Assembly: GCF_000372745.1 (NCBI RefSeq)
Contig: NZ_KB889675.1
Coordinates: 204,388 to 268,387, forward strand
Reading direction: 5' to 3'
From: Embleya scabrispora DSM 41855
GTDB lineage: Bacteria; Actinomycetota; Actinomycetes; Streptomycetales; Streptomycetaceae
DNA length: 64,000 nt
Positions 9,501-17,070 of this stretch are shown here, piece by piece (positions within the stretch are counted from its first letter, which is position 1; each line of letters opens with the position of its first letter). The notes beneath the pieces were generated by a model. It saw only the letters and a list, made by a program, of their open reading frames with translations. It searched no databases and was not told the origin of the DNA. The position numbers were made by a program, and so were the translations under genes.

Positions 9501-11167
9501 GGGTGCGGATCGCGGGCGAGGAGCGCTGGGCGGGCATCGAGGACGCGGGCCGGCTGCGCGACGCGCTGGGCACTCCCCTGCCGGTCGGCGTGCCCGAGGC
9601 GTTCACCGAGCCGGTCAAGGACCCGCTCGGCGATCTGCTGGCCCGACACGCGCGCACGCACGGGCCGTTCCGGGCGGGCGAGGCCGCCGCGCGCTTCGGC
9701 CTGGGCGTCGCGGTGACCACGGGCACGCTGGAGCGGCTGGCCGCGGGCGGACAGGTGGTCTCCGGCGAGTTCCGCCCGGGCGGCTCCGGGCTGGAGTGGT
9801 GCGGCGCGGAGGTGCTGCGGATGTTGCGCCGGCGCTCGCTGGCGGCGCTGCGGCACGAGGTGGAACCGGTCCCGCCGGTCGCGCTGGCCCGGTTCCTGAC
9901 CGTGTGGCAGGGCGTGGGCGCGAGCGGGGTGCGCGGTCCGGACGGCCTGATCCGGGTGATCGAGCAGCTCCAGGGCGCGAGCGTGCCGGCTTCCGCGTTG
10001 GAGAAGCTGGTACTGCCCTCGCGGGTGGTCGACTACCACCCCGCGATGCTGGACGAGCTGTGTGCGGCCGGCGAGGTGGTGTGGACCGGACACGGCGCGC
10101 TGCCCGGCAAGGACGGTTGGCTCTCGCTCTTCCTCGCGGACGCCGCGCCCTACCTGCTCCCGCCGCCGGTGCCGCTGGAGACGACGACGCTGCACACCGC
10201 GATCCTGACCGCGCTGACGGGCGGCTACGCGTTGTTCTTCCGGCAGCTGATCGAGCGGCTGGAGCTGCCCGCGCCGGCGTCCGAGGCGGCGATCGCCGAG
10301 GCGCTGTGGGACCTGGTGTGGTCCGGGCGGGTCACCGGCGACACACTCACCCCGCTGCGCGCGCTGCTCGGCTCGGGGCGCACGTCCGGCTCGACGGCAC
10401 ACCGGGCCCGCCGGGCGACCCCGCGCGGGCGGTACGCGGGACTGAGCCGGGGGCGGCCGCCGGCGCCCGGCCGCGGCGGGCCGCCGACGGTGGCCGGTCG
10501 CTGGTCGCTCGCCCCCGCGCCCGAGCCCGATCCGACCCGGCGGGCACACGCGCTGGCCGAGACGCTCCTGGACCGGCACGGCGTGGTCACCCGCGGCGCG
10601 GTGGTCGCCGAGGGCAGCCCCGGCGGCTTCGCCGCGGCCTACAAGGTGCTGAGCGTGTTCGAGGACGGCGGCCGGGTCCGCCGGGGCTACTTCGTCGAGG
10701 GCCTGGGTGCCGCCCAGTTCGCCGCCGACGGGGCGGTGGATCGGTTGCGTGCGTTGCAGGGTGCGAGCGAGCGCCGGGAGCCGCACGAGGTGCCCGGCGC
10801 GGTGGTGCTGGCCGCCGCCGACCCGGCCAACCCGTACGGCGCCGCGCTGGCCTGGCCGGACCGGCCCGGGGAGAGCGCGGGCGGTCATCGGCCGGGCCGC
10901 AAGGCCGGTGCGCTGGTGATCCTGCTCGACGGCGAGCCGATCCTGTACATCGAACGCGGCGGACGCACACTGTTGTCCTGGACCGACGACCCGGACCGGG
11001 TCGGCCCGGCGGCCGAGGCGCTGGCCGCCGCGGTGCGCGCCGGTGCCCTGGGCAAGTTGACCGTGGAGAAGGCCGACGGCGCCGAGGTGCTGACCTCCTC
11101 GCTGGGCAAAGCCCTGGAGGCGGCCGGGTTCCACGCCACCCCCAGGGGGCTGCGCCTGCGAGGATGA
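6548..11167 (+). CDS. lhr: Lhr-type ATP-dependent DNA helicase
   Basis: 1539 residues, full length for the long (Lhr) superfamily 2 helicases. The ATPase core carries APTGSGKT (about 49-56), DEVH (173-176), the SAT motif IGLSATVRP, then in the second RecA lobe TSSLELGIDMG and QRVGRAGHQ. The Lhr-specific winged-helix and C-terminal domains follow. The enzyme translocates 3'-5' on single-stranded DNA and unwinds RNA-DNA hybrids; the mycobacterial gene belongs to the DNA-damage regulon. A nei-type glycosylase gene follows on the same strand after 342 bases. Around residues 1280-1320 a Gly/Arg-rich linker precedes the last domain. A large antisense frame covering it is a shadow. Confidence 0.95.
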   Translation: MPHDDPASVLAGFSLATREWFTGAFHAPTRAQEGAWRAIAEGKDALVVAPTGSGKTLAAFLSALDRLAAEPVPADPRRRCRVLYISPLKALAVDVERNLRSPLTGIRQASVRLGLPEPEVTVGVRSGDTPAADRRRFATKPPDILITTPESLFLILTSQAREALRGVDTVIVDEVHAVAGTKRGAHLALSLERLDELLERPARRIGLSATVRPVEEVARWMRSTGDVHVVQPPATKTFELSVVVPVEDMGELGSGSGDFDEAGNERKTSVWPHVEERIVDLIQAHRSTIVFANSRRLAERLCGRLNEIAYERATGEELPKDSSPAEMMAQAGSNRGAPALLARAHHGSVSKEQRAQVEEDLKAGRLPAVVATSSLELGIDMGAVDLVVQVESPPSVASGLQRVGRAGHQVGAISRGVIFPKFRGDLVQTAVVTERMREGAIESVRGPRNPLDVLAQQIVSMVSIEDRDVDALLALIRRAAPFTALPASAYEATLDMLAGRYPSDAFAELRPRIVWDRVAGVLSARPGAQRLAVTSGGTIPDRGLFGVFLVAGDAKSRVGELDEEMVYESRVGDVFTLGTSSWRIEDITHDKVLVSPAPGVPGKLPFWHGDALGRPVELGRALGAFVREVGALPAERARERVSAAGLDPWAVDNLLGYLGEQREACGHIPDDRTIVVERFRDELGDWRVVVHSPFGAQVHAPWALAISARLRERTGLDVQTMHGDDGIVLRLPDSGLPFGDQPFGEAPDDLAAGALPPDFAVFEEAEVEPLVTAEVGGSALFASRFRECAARALLLPRRMPGRRTPLWQQRQRSAQLLAVASEYGSFPIVLETMRECLQDVFDVPGLTGLMRDIATRAVRIVEVTTTEPSPFARSLLFGYVAQFMYEGDSPLAERRAAALALDSRLLAELLGQAELRELLDPEVLARTEAELQRLAEDRRVRDAEGVADLLRLLGPLTTAEVAARATEAFETGWLTGLENSRRVIRVRIAGEERWAGIEDAGRLRDALGTPLPVGVPEAFTEPVKDPLGDLLARHARTHGPFRAGEAAARFGLGVAVTTGTLERLAAGGQVVSGEFRPGGSGLEWCGAEVLRMLRRRSLAALRHEVEPVPPVALARFLTVWQGVGASGVRGPDGLIRVIEQLQGASVPASALEKLVLPSRVVDYHPAMLDELCAAGEVVWTGHGALPGKDGWLSLFLADAAPYLLPPPVPLETTTLHTAILTALTGGYALFFRQLIERLELPAPASEAAIAEALWDLVWSGRVTGDTLTPLRALLGSGRTSGSTAHRARRATPRGRYAGLSRGRPPAPGRGGPPTVAGRWSLAPAPEPDPTRRAHALAETLLDRHGVVTRGAVVAEGSPGGFAAAYKVLSVFEDGGRVRRGYFVEGLGAAQFAADGAVDRLRALQGASERREPHEVPGAVVLAAADPANPYGAALAWPDRPGESAGGHRPGRKAGALVILLDGEPILYIERGGRTLLSWTDDPDRVGPAAEALAAAVRAGALGKLTVEKADGAEVLTSSLGKALEAAGFHATPRGLRLRG

Positions 11168-11509
11168 CACCGTTTCGTTACACCAGCGCCCGATCCGCGA
11201 AACACCCCGGTCATGTACGTCGCGCAGGATCGTGGTCACGGAAGGCGACGCCGGGAGTGATCCCGGCGGAGTCGACCGGCACCATCCGCCCGTGGCGACC
11301 CTGCACGCGTCACGGTCGGACGTACACGGATCCGGCGTCGCGAACGTGTTCCTGGCCGCGCGCTCGCGACGTCGGTCCCTGTGCCGCTGTGGCTGTGGCG
11401 CCGCGACCCCCGGGGTTCGGCCGCACCGACGGGTCCGGGGGGACTCGGCGGGCCGGCCCCGGGCTCGCTCCCCGCCACCGGGACGACGGGCACCCGGGAC
11501 AATGGTGGG
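11168..11509. other. 342-bp intergenic region between lhr and nei
   Basis: No frame here resembles a protein, and I see no strong inverted repeat or clear promoter. It presumably carries the leader and promoter of the nei-lipoprotein pair. Confidence 0.5.
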
Positions 11510-12343
11510 ATGCCCGAAGGTGACAGCGTGTATCAGGCGGCGCGGCGGCTGCGTGCGGCCCTGGTGGACCGCCCGCTGACCGTGACCGACTTTCGCGTGC
11601 CCAGGCTGGCGACCGTGGATCTGACCGGGCGCTCGGTACTGGCGGTGGTGCCGCGCGGCAAACATCTGCTGACCCGGTTCGAGGGCGACCTCACCCTGCA
11701 CACCCATCTGCGGATGGACGGCACGTGGGAGATCCACCGCACCGGCGCGCGCCCGCTCCCCCGCCCCTGGCACGCGATCCGACTGGTGCTGGCCAACGCG
11801 ACGCAGACCGCCGTCGGGATGCGGATGCCGGTGGTCGAACTGCTGCGCACCGCCGACGAGTCGACCGTGGTCGGCCACCTGGGGCCGGATCTGCTCGGCC
11901 CGGACTGGGATCCTGTCGAGGCCGCCCGCCGTCTGTCCGACCGCCCGGACCGGCCGATCGGCGAGGCGCTCCTGGACCAGCGCAACCTGGCCGGGATCGG
12001 CAACGTGTATCGGGCGGAATTGTGCTTCCTGCGCGGCGTCGCCCCCTGGACCCCGGTCGCCGCGGCCGGCGATCCGCACGCGTGGGCGACCCTGGCGCAC
12101 CGCCTCCTGTACGCCAACCGCGACCGGGTCGGTCACATCACCACGGGCGACACCCGGCCGGGTCGGCGGCACTGGGTATACGGGCGCGCCGGTCGCCCGT
12201 GCGCGCGCTGCGGCAGCTTGATCCGGCGCGCCGACCTGGGCGATCCGCCGCGTGTGACGTTCTGGTGCCCGCGCTGCCAGCCGTCACTCGATGGGAGTAC
12301 ACCCGGTGACCGACGCCCGGGCGGTTCGTCGTACAGGGCATGA
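11510..12343 (+). CDS. nei: Fpg/Nei family DNA glycosylase / AP lyase (endonuclease VIII type)
   Basis: 277 residues. The mature N-terminus PEGDSV supplies the catalytic proline and glutamate after Met removal; MPEGD fixes the start at 11510. Further elements are the conserved K in VPRGKHLLTRF, the helix-two-turn-helix region LLDQRNLAGIGNVYRAELCF, and a C-terminal zinc finger (CARCGS...WCPRC). It excises oxidised pyrimidines and nicks the strand, a base-excision repair role. It resembles the Nei2 branch found in actinobacteria. Its stop overlaps the next start by four bases (ATGA). Confidence 0.93.
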   Translation: MPEGDSVYQAARRLRAALVDRPLTVTDFRVPRLATVDLTGRSVLAVVPRGKHLLTRFEGDLTLHTHLRMDGTWEIHRTGARPLPRPWHAIRLVLANATQTAVGMRMPVVELLRTADESTVVGHLGPDLLGPDWDPVEAARRLSDRPDRPIGEALLDQRNLAGIGNVYRAELCFLRGVAPWTPVAAAGDPHAWATLAHRLLYANRDRVGHITTGDTRPGRRHWVYGRAGRPCARCGSLIRRADLGDPPRVTFWCPRCQPSLDGSTPGDRRPGGSSYRA

Positions 12344-12840
12344 CCCCCTTCCGGATCGTGCCCGCCCTGGTGTTGCCCGTCCTGCTGTTGGCCTCGGCCG
12401 GCTGCACCAGGGTGGCCGCGCCCGACCCGACGCCACGACCGGCGCTGTCGCCGGCGGCGGCCCCCGTCGCACCGGTGGTGCCCGCGCCCGAGCCCGCCCC
12501 CGCCCCCGTCGCCGCCACGTCGGCGGCACAGCCCGCGCCGGCGATCACCGCGATGGCGGGCGGCTCGGCCGACTCCGAAACCGAGACCGAGACCGCGGAC
12601 GAGGCCCGGACGTCCGCGACCGACCCTGACGCGGACTCGGATCCGCCGCGGACCACCCGCCCGCGCCCGCGGGCCGAGACCGGCCCGGCGCGCCCGCCTC
12701 GGCCGGCTCGCGCGACCGGGTCGGCCCGGCGTCCGGGTCGGGTCGGGACCGACCCGTGCGACGCGCTCGCGGCGGCCGGGGTCTTCCCCGTCGGCGGCTC
12801 CACCCACCGCTGGTGCCACCGGCAGGAGGGCCTGCGGTGA
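12340..12840 (+). CDS. Putative secreted lipoprotein, Pro/Ala-rich
   Basis: 166 residues. A signal peptide ends in the lipobox LLLASAGC (Cys about residue 22), so it should be lipidated and anchored outside the membrane. Residues 25-140 are low-complexity Pro/Ala then Glu/Thr/Asp and Arg/Pro-rich, a likely cell-wall spanning linker. The short C-terminal part has two cysteines (TDPCDALAAAGVF...RWCH) that could form a disulfide; I recognise no domain. Translation is coupled to nei by the ATGA overlap. Two long antisense frames over the region are shadows. Confidence 0.7.
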   Translation: MTPFRIVPALVLPVLLLASAGCTRVAAPDPTPRPALSPAAAPVAPVVPAPEPAPAPVAATSAAQPAPAITAMAGGSADSETETETADEARTSATDPDADSDPPRTTRPRPRAETGPARPPRPARATGSARRPGRVGTDPCDALAAAGVFPVGGSTHRWCHRQEGLR

Positions 12841-12867
12841 CCCCGATCTCCTTGCCGCGCACCTTTA

Positions 12868-12896
12868 TTGACTGTTCGTCAGATGGCTCGTACGGT
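12868..12896 (+). promoter_or_regulatory. Promoter with embedded inverted repeat upstream of the SDR gene
   Basis: TTGACT (12868-12873) and TACGGT (12891-12896) are separated by 17 bases, a good vegetative -35/-10 pair for Streptomyces. The -35 element is part of the inverted repeat TGAC-TGTTC-GTCA (12869-12881), a plausible operator for a TetR-type repressor. No regulator gene is adjacent. Confidence 0.5.
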
Positions 12897-12933
12897 CGGC
12901 GCGCTGTGCACGCCTAGCGCCGGGAGGCCAACC

Positions 12934-13731
12934 GTGTTTCGTGAAGCCCTCGATCTGACCGGCCGGGTCGCCGTCGTCACCGGCGCGGCCTCGGGCATCG
13001 GCCGCTCCAGCGCCGAGGTGCTGGCCGATCTGGGTGCGACCGTGATCTGCGCGGACATCCACGAAGCGGGCGCCCAGGAGACCGTGAAGGCGATCGTGGC
13101 CGCGGGCGGCGCCGCGACCGCCGTCGCCGTGGACACCTCCGAGGCGGCTCAGGTGGACGCGCTGATCAACGACGCGGTCACCGCGCACGGCCGGCTCGAC
13201 GTTCTCGCCAACATCGCCGGGGTGATGCATTCGAGCACGGTGATCGAGACCGAGGAGGCCGACCTCGACCGGGTGCTCGCGATCAACTTCAAGGGCGTCT
13301 TCTTCGGCTGCCGGGCCGCCGCGCGCGTGATGTCCGCGCAGGGCTTCGGCAGCATCGTCAACATGGCCTCCGGCGCCGTGGACACCGCGACCTCGGGCCT
13401 GCTGTGCTACGGCGCGGCCAAGGCCGCCGTGGTGCAGTTGACCAAGACCCTGGCCACCGAGGTCGGCCCCAGCGGCGTGCGGGTCAACGCGGTCGCGCCG
13501 GGCTGGATCGTCACCGGGATGACCGGCCGGCACTGGACCGACGCGGAGGGCAACGAGGACTTGGAGCGCAAGGCCGCCGTGGCCGCGCCGATGGCGCGGA
13601 TGGCCCCGTTGCGCACCGTCGGCGAGCCCACCGACATCTCCTACGCGGTCGCCTACCTCGCCTCGGACGCCGCCAGGTTCGTCACCGGCCAGATCCTGCG
13701 TCCCAACGGCGGCATCGCGATGCCCTGGTAG
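12934..13731 (+). CDS. Short-chain dehydrogenase/reductase (SDR family oxidoreductase)
   Basis: 265 residues, classical SDR. The cofactor motif is TGAASGIG (about residues 16-23), with a conserved acidic residue in ICADIH, which favours NAD(H). NIAG, the catalytic Ser in VNMASGA, YGAAK (active-site Tyr and Lys) and the C-terminal GQILRPNGG complete the family pattern. The GTG at 12934 is preceded by GGGAGG at good spacing; an earlier in-frame ATG starts inside the promoter. The substrate is unknown. It looks like a single-gene unit with its own promoter and terminator. Confidence 0.9.
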   Translation: MFREALDLTGRVAVVTGAASGIGRSSAEVLADLGATVICADIHEAGAQETVKAIVAAGGAATAVAVDTSEAAQVDALINDAVTAHGRLDVLANIAGVMHSSTVIETEEADLDRVLAINFKGVFFGCRAAARVMSAQGFGSIVNMASGAVDTATSGLLCYGAAKAAVVQLTKTLATEVGPSGVRVNAVAPGWIVTGMTGRHWTDAEGNEDLERKAAVAAPMARMAPLRTVGEPTDISYAVAYLASDAARFVTGQILRPNGGIAMPW

Positions 13732-13745
13732 CCCACCCACGCCGA

Positions 13746-13776
13746 AGCCCCGCCTCCCGGGACGGGAGACGGGGCT
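13746..13776. terminator. Bidirectional terminator between the SDR and dps genes
   Basis: AGCCCCG-C-CTCCCG pairs with CGGGAG-A-CGGGGCT: a 13-bp stem with one mismatch and a three-base loop. It lies between the convergent SDR and dps stops and can serve both strands. Confidence 0.8.
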
Positions 13777-13838
13777 CGAACGACAGGGCCGGGACGGCCG
13801 CGTCGGGACGGCCGGGCCGAAACGGCCTCGCGGATCGC

Positions 13839-14312
13839 TCAGGTCTGGTTCTCGGCCTGGAACATCCAGCTCATCTTCTCCAGGTCCGCGGCGATCGTGA
13901 TGAACAGGTCCTGGCTGACCGGGTCCGGCTCCTCGGTGGCCGCGATGCGCTCGCGCATGCGCTCGATGACCGCGCCGTAGACACCGACGAAGTAACCGAC
14001 CACATCGGAGTCCTTGACCCAGCCGGAATCCGGCTGCGGGACTCCGCTGCCTGCGGTGATGCTCGCGGCCCGGCCGTCGGGGTTGTATCCGATCGCCGAG
14101 GCGCGCTCGGCGACGGTGTCCGCGAAGGTGCGCGCCGAGGTCACCACCTCGTCCAGCTGGAGGTGGATCGAACGAAAGCGCGGGCCGACCACGTTCCAGT
14201 GGGTCTGCTTGGCGACCAACGAGAGGTCTATCAGGTCGACGAGCGCGCCCTGGAGCGCCTCGCCGGTGATCTTGCGCGCCTCGTCGGACAGGGGGCTCTT
14301 GACGACGACCAT
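13839..14312 (-). CDS. dps: Dps family DNA-binding ferritin-like protein
   Basis: 157 residues, the usual Dps size. The ferroxidase signature is visible in the first helices: LIDLSLVAKQTHWNVVGPRFRSIH (His and Trp of the inter-subunit site) followed by LDEVVTSARTFADTVAERASAIG (Asp/Glu ligands). It should form a 12-mer that oxidises and stores iron and may protect DNA under oxidative stress or starvation. The ATG at 14312 is preceded by GAGGAG eleven bases upstream. It lies downstream of clgR on the same strand, separated by 132 bases. Confidence 0.93.
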   Translation of the reverse strand: MVVVKSPLSDEARKITGEALQGALVDLIDLSLVAKQTHWNVVGPRFRSIHLQLDEVVTSARTFADTVAERASAIGYNPDGRAASITAGSGVPQPDSGWVKDSDVVGYFVGVYGAVIERMRERIAATEEPDPVSQDLFITIAADLEKMSWMFQAENQT

Positions 14313-14444
14313 GGTGCTACGACTCCTCGGGGTTGGTGTCGATCGAACCACCGGATCGGGGAACCCGGTGTACTTGGCACCGGATGCCCCGAATCGATGG
14401 ATCGATGCTCCCGAGTGGGAAAAACCACACCTCGGTCGTCGTCC

Positions 14445-14837
14445 TCAGGCCGCCACCACCACACTCACCGCGTTGTCGGCGGAGATCGGGCCCGGGCCCG
14501 ACGACCGATCGTTGTTCTGACGTTCCGCGGCGGCTCGCTCGTTCGGCGTGAAGCCGGCACCGACCGGCTCCAGGACCGGTCGCATCGCCTCGGCCGAGGC
14601 CAGCTCGGCGAGAGCCAGCTCGTCGCTGACCTCCCGCATGAGCACGGACATGCGCACGTCCAGCGCGTCGCAGATGGCGGCGAGCAGTTCGGACGAGGCT
14701 TCCTTCTGGCCGCGCTCGACCTCGGACAGGTAGCCAAGGGATACCCGGGCTGAGGACGAAACCTCGCGCAGGGTGCGACCCTGACGCTGGCGCTGGCGCC
14801 GCAGCACGTCACCCAGCAGGCGACGGAGCAGGATCAT
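14445..14837 (-). CDS. clgR: ClgR, XRE-family activator of clp protease and stress genes
   Basis: 130 residues. The N-terminus MILLRRLLGDVLRRQRQRQG and the HTH (TLREVSSSARVSLGYLSEVERGQKEASS) are the highly conserved ClgR domain. ClgR activates clpP1P2, clpC, lon and related genes in actinobacteria. The C-terminus ends in VVVAA; in Streptomyces lividans the last two alanines are what make ClgR a ClpP substrate, so the feedback degradation signal is kept. A strong GGAGGGAG ribosome site precedes the ATG. The locus context next to cinA and pgsA is the usual one. Confidence 0.95.
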   Translation of the reverse strand: MILLRRLLGDVLRRQRQRQGRTLREVSSSARVSLGYLSEVERGQKEASSELLAAICDALDVRMSVLMREVSDELALAELASAEAMRPVLEPVGAGFTPNERAAAERQNNDRSSGPGPISADNAVSVVVAA

Positions 14838-14878
14838 CGGTCGCTCCCTCCTAGGGCGGCTCGGGGGGTCACAGCCCC

Positions 14879-14884
14879 ACCGTA
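14879..14884 (-). promoter_or_regulatory. -10 element of the clgR promoter
   Basis: TACGGT on the minus strand, 42-47 bases upstream of the clgR ATG. No good -35 is seen, as expected for an activator-dependent promoter. The ClgR box is centred about 60 bases upstream of the presumed start point. Confidence 0.4.
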
Positions 14885-14922
14885 CCTGCCGGACCGCGCG
14901 GGTGTGCCCGCCTTGCGGTCCT

Positions 14923-14942
14923 GTTCACTCAGGGCGTGGAAC
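14923..14942. promoter_or_regulatory. Putative ClgR box upstream of clgR
   Basis: GTTCACTCAGGGCGTGGAAC contains CACTCAGGGCG (14926-14936), which fits the corynebacterial ClgR motif CGCYNANRGCG at ten of eleven positions and the Streptomyces form GTTCGC-N5-GCG with one mismatch. Position and activator-type -10 suggest autoregulation. The consensus is from memory of the published motif; binding is not shown by sequence. Confidence 0.55.
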
Positions 14943-15081
14943 CTTGACGGCAGGGGTGTCCAGGGTCCATGGGGTTTGCGGGGCGCTCCCGCCTCGCTTC
15001 GCAGCACCTCGTTGCCCACCCTTCCGCGTGTCCCCCGCGTCCTCGACCGAAGCGGTCTCCCCGGCCGGCCGGCGCGCCCGG

Positions 15082-16359
15082 TCACCCCGTACACGCCGGG
15101 TCCTGTTCGGCCGGCAGCCCCGCCACGACGCACCGGAGCAGATCCAGCACGCGGACCGTGGTCATCTCCCGAATCCTGCTTCGACTGCCCGAGAACAGCA
15201 GCGACAGCACGGTTGTTCCCTCGGGGCCGGCCACCGCGATGTATACCGTGCCCACGGGCTTGCCGTCCTGGGGGTCCGGACCGGCGACCCCCGTCGTGGC
15301 CACCCCGTACGTACCCGACATGATCCGCCGCACACCCTCGGCCATCCGCGCCGCCACGTCCGGGTGAACCGCGCCCTCGGCGGCGAGCAGGTCCGCGTCC
15401 ACGCCGAGCACCGAGCCCTTGAGTTCGGTGGCGTACGCGGTGACCGAGCCGCGCACGCTCGCGGACGCACCGGGCACCGCGGTCAGTTCGGCGGCGACCA
15501 GGCCGCCGGTCAGCGACTCGGCCACCGCGACGGTGGCGTCCCGCTCGCGCAGCAGGGCCAGTACGACGCCGGCCAGCGTGTCGCCCGCCTCGCCGTAGAC
15601 GCAGCCGCCGAGCAGTTCACGGGCCCGCAGCGCCGCGTCGTCGACCGCCTCGGCGCCGCCGGGGGCGGTCGCGGTGAGCTTGACCCGCGTCCGGCCCGCC
15701 GTGGCGAGGTAGGCCACCTCGACCGCCCCCGCGACCGCGAGTTCCTTCTCCAGCGGTTCCAGCATCGCGGCGATCACACCCTCGCCGATCGAGGCGGTGA
15801 GCAATTGGCGCTGGGCCCGGATCGGCGGGTCGCCGGCGCGCCGCAGCAGGTCGGGCAACACCTGCGCCTCGGTCATCGCGATCATCTCGTGCGGCGGGCC
15901 GGGAACCGCGTACACCCCGACGTCGCCGATCGAGATCGCCACGCCCGGGGCACTGCCGTTCGGGTTGGGCAACGAGCGACCGCCCTCGGGCACGTCGGCC
16001 TGCTGCAGACCGAGCGCGGTCAGCGTGCGGTTCAGGCCCTGATAGCGGCGGCGCAGCCAGTCCTCGATCGCCGGGTCCCGGCGCAGCGCCACCCCGGCGA
16101 CGGCCGCGATCGCCTCGCGGGTGCGGTCGTCCGAGGTGGGACCGAGGCCGCCGGAGACGAGCACCGCGTCGGCGCGCCGCACGGCCTGGGTGAGCACGTC
16201 GATCATCTCGCCGAGGCCGTCGCCCACGGTGGACACGCCGGTGACGCGCAGCCCGGCCGCGGTGAGCCGTCGGCCGAGGGTGGCCGCATTCGTGTTCACC
16301 ACGTCGCCGACGAGCAACTCGTCCCCCACCGCGACCAGTTCGACCTTCAATTCGCGCAT
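15082..16359 (-). CDS. cinA: CinA family protein (nicotinamide-nucleotide amidohydrolase / ADP-ribose pyrophosphatase)
   Basis: 425 residues, the usual two-domain length. The N-terminal MoaB-like COG1058 domain carries VAVGDELLVGDVVNTNAATLGRRL and SGGLGPTSDD. The C-terminal PncC amidase domain carries AESLTGGLVAAELT, ATTGVAGPDPQDGKPVGTVYIA and FSGSR. The protein recycles NMN to NaMN in pyridine nucleotide salvage. A GGGAGAGGG site precedes the ATG. It sits 36 bases after pgsA, in the order rimO-pgsA-cinA-clgR, conserved in actinobacteria. Confidence 0.94.
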   Translation of the reverse strand: MRELKVELVAVGDELLVGDVVNTNAATLGRRLTAAGLRVTGVSTVGDGLGEMIDVLTQAVRRADAVLVSGGLGPTSDDRTREAIAAVAGVALRRDPAIEDWLRRRYQGLNRTLTALGLQQADVPEGGRSLPNPNGSAPGVAISIGDVGVYAVPGPPHEMIAMTEAQVLPDLLRRAGDPPIRAQRQLLTASIGEGVIAAMLEPLEKELAVAGAVEVAYLATAGRTRVKLTATAPGGAEAVDDAALRARELLGGCVYGEAGDTLAGVVLALLRERDATVAVAESLTGGLVAAELTAVPGASASVRGSVTAYATELKGSVLGVDADLLAAEGAVHPDVAARMAEGVRRIMSGTYGVATTGVAGPDPQDGKPVGTVYIAVAGPEGTTVLSLLFSGSRSRIREMTTVRVLDLLRCVVAGLPAEQDPACTG

Positions 16360-16395
16360 GGTCCCTCTCCCCCGTAGTCGGAATCCGTCCCGACG

Positions 16396-17070
16396 TCAGA
16401 CCTGTCCGGCGGGCACCGGCGTGCCGCGTCGCAGTCGTACGGCCTTGACGATGTAGTCCAGGCCGGTCACCACGGTGATGATCACCGCGGCCGCCATGAC
16501 CCAGGCCCGCGTGCTGGCCAGCGGGCCGGTCATGACCAGTGTGTACATGCCGATCGCGACGCCCTGGAGCATGGTCTTCGCCTTGCCGCCCCGGCTGGCC
16601 GGGATCACGCCGTGGCGGATCACCCAAAAGCGCAGCAGGGTGATGCCGATCTCCCGGGCGAGCACCACGAGGGTGACCCACCACGGCAGGTCGCCGAGCG
16701 CGGACAGGCTGATCAGCGCGGCGCCCATCAGCGCCTTGTCGGCGATCGGATCGACGAGCTTGCCGAAGTCGGTGACCAGGTTGTGCATCCGGGCCAGCTT
16801 GCCGTCGAAGAGGTCGCTGATGCTGGCGACGGTGAACGCGGCCCAGGCCCAGGCCCGCCAGGCGGGGTCGTGGCCACCGTCCTGGAGCAGCAGGACGACG
16901 AAGACCGGCACCAGGGCCACCCGCATCATGGTCAGCGCGTTGGCCGCGTTCCATGCGCTCACCGAGTTGGTGGGGTCGCCGAGGCGGTCCGGCTTCGGCG
17001 GATGGTTGGCCGCGGCGGCGCGGACGGCCTCGGCCGGACGCCGGCGCTGCGGTGCCGGTTCGGCCGTCAC
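16396..17070 (-). CDS. pgsA: CDP-diacylglycerol-glycerol-3-phosphate 3-phosphatidyltransferase
   Basis: 224 residues, integral membrane. The CDP-alcohol phosphotransferase motif D-x2-DG-x2-AR-x8-G-x3-D-x3-D is visible as [20 protein letters not shown] followed by LVDPIAD (about residues 86-112). It makes phosphatidylglycerophosphate for phosphatidylglycerol and cardiolipin. An N-terminal extension of about 40 residues is Pro/Arg/Ala-rich. Its start overlaps the rimO stop by four bases, so the two are translationally coupled. Actinobacteria carry several paralogues; this one is the copy linked to cinA and clgR. Confidence 0.92.
   Translation of the reverse strand: MTAEPAPQRRRPAEAVRAAAANHPPKPDRLGDPTNSVSAWNAANALTMMRVALVPVFVVLLLQDGGHDPAWRAWAWAAFTVASISDLFDGKLARMHNLVTDFGKLVDPIADKALMGAALISLSALGDLPWWVTLVVLAREIGITLLRFWVIRHGVIPASRGGKAKTMLQGVAIGMYTLVMTGPLASTRAWVMAAAVIITVVTGLDYIVKAVRLRRGTPVPAGQV

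Noticed and set aside
7514-12172. 1552-codon frame on the minus strand
   Set aside because: Antisense to lhr and nei, both of which have clear motifs on the plus strand.
12133-12819. Minus-strand frames of about 220 codons over the lipoprotein gene
   Set aside because: The plus-strand frame has a lipobox and ATGA coupling to nei; the antisense frames are Arg/Gly repeats.
14902-16377. 491-codon frame on the plus strand
   Set aside because: Antisense to cinA.
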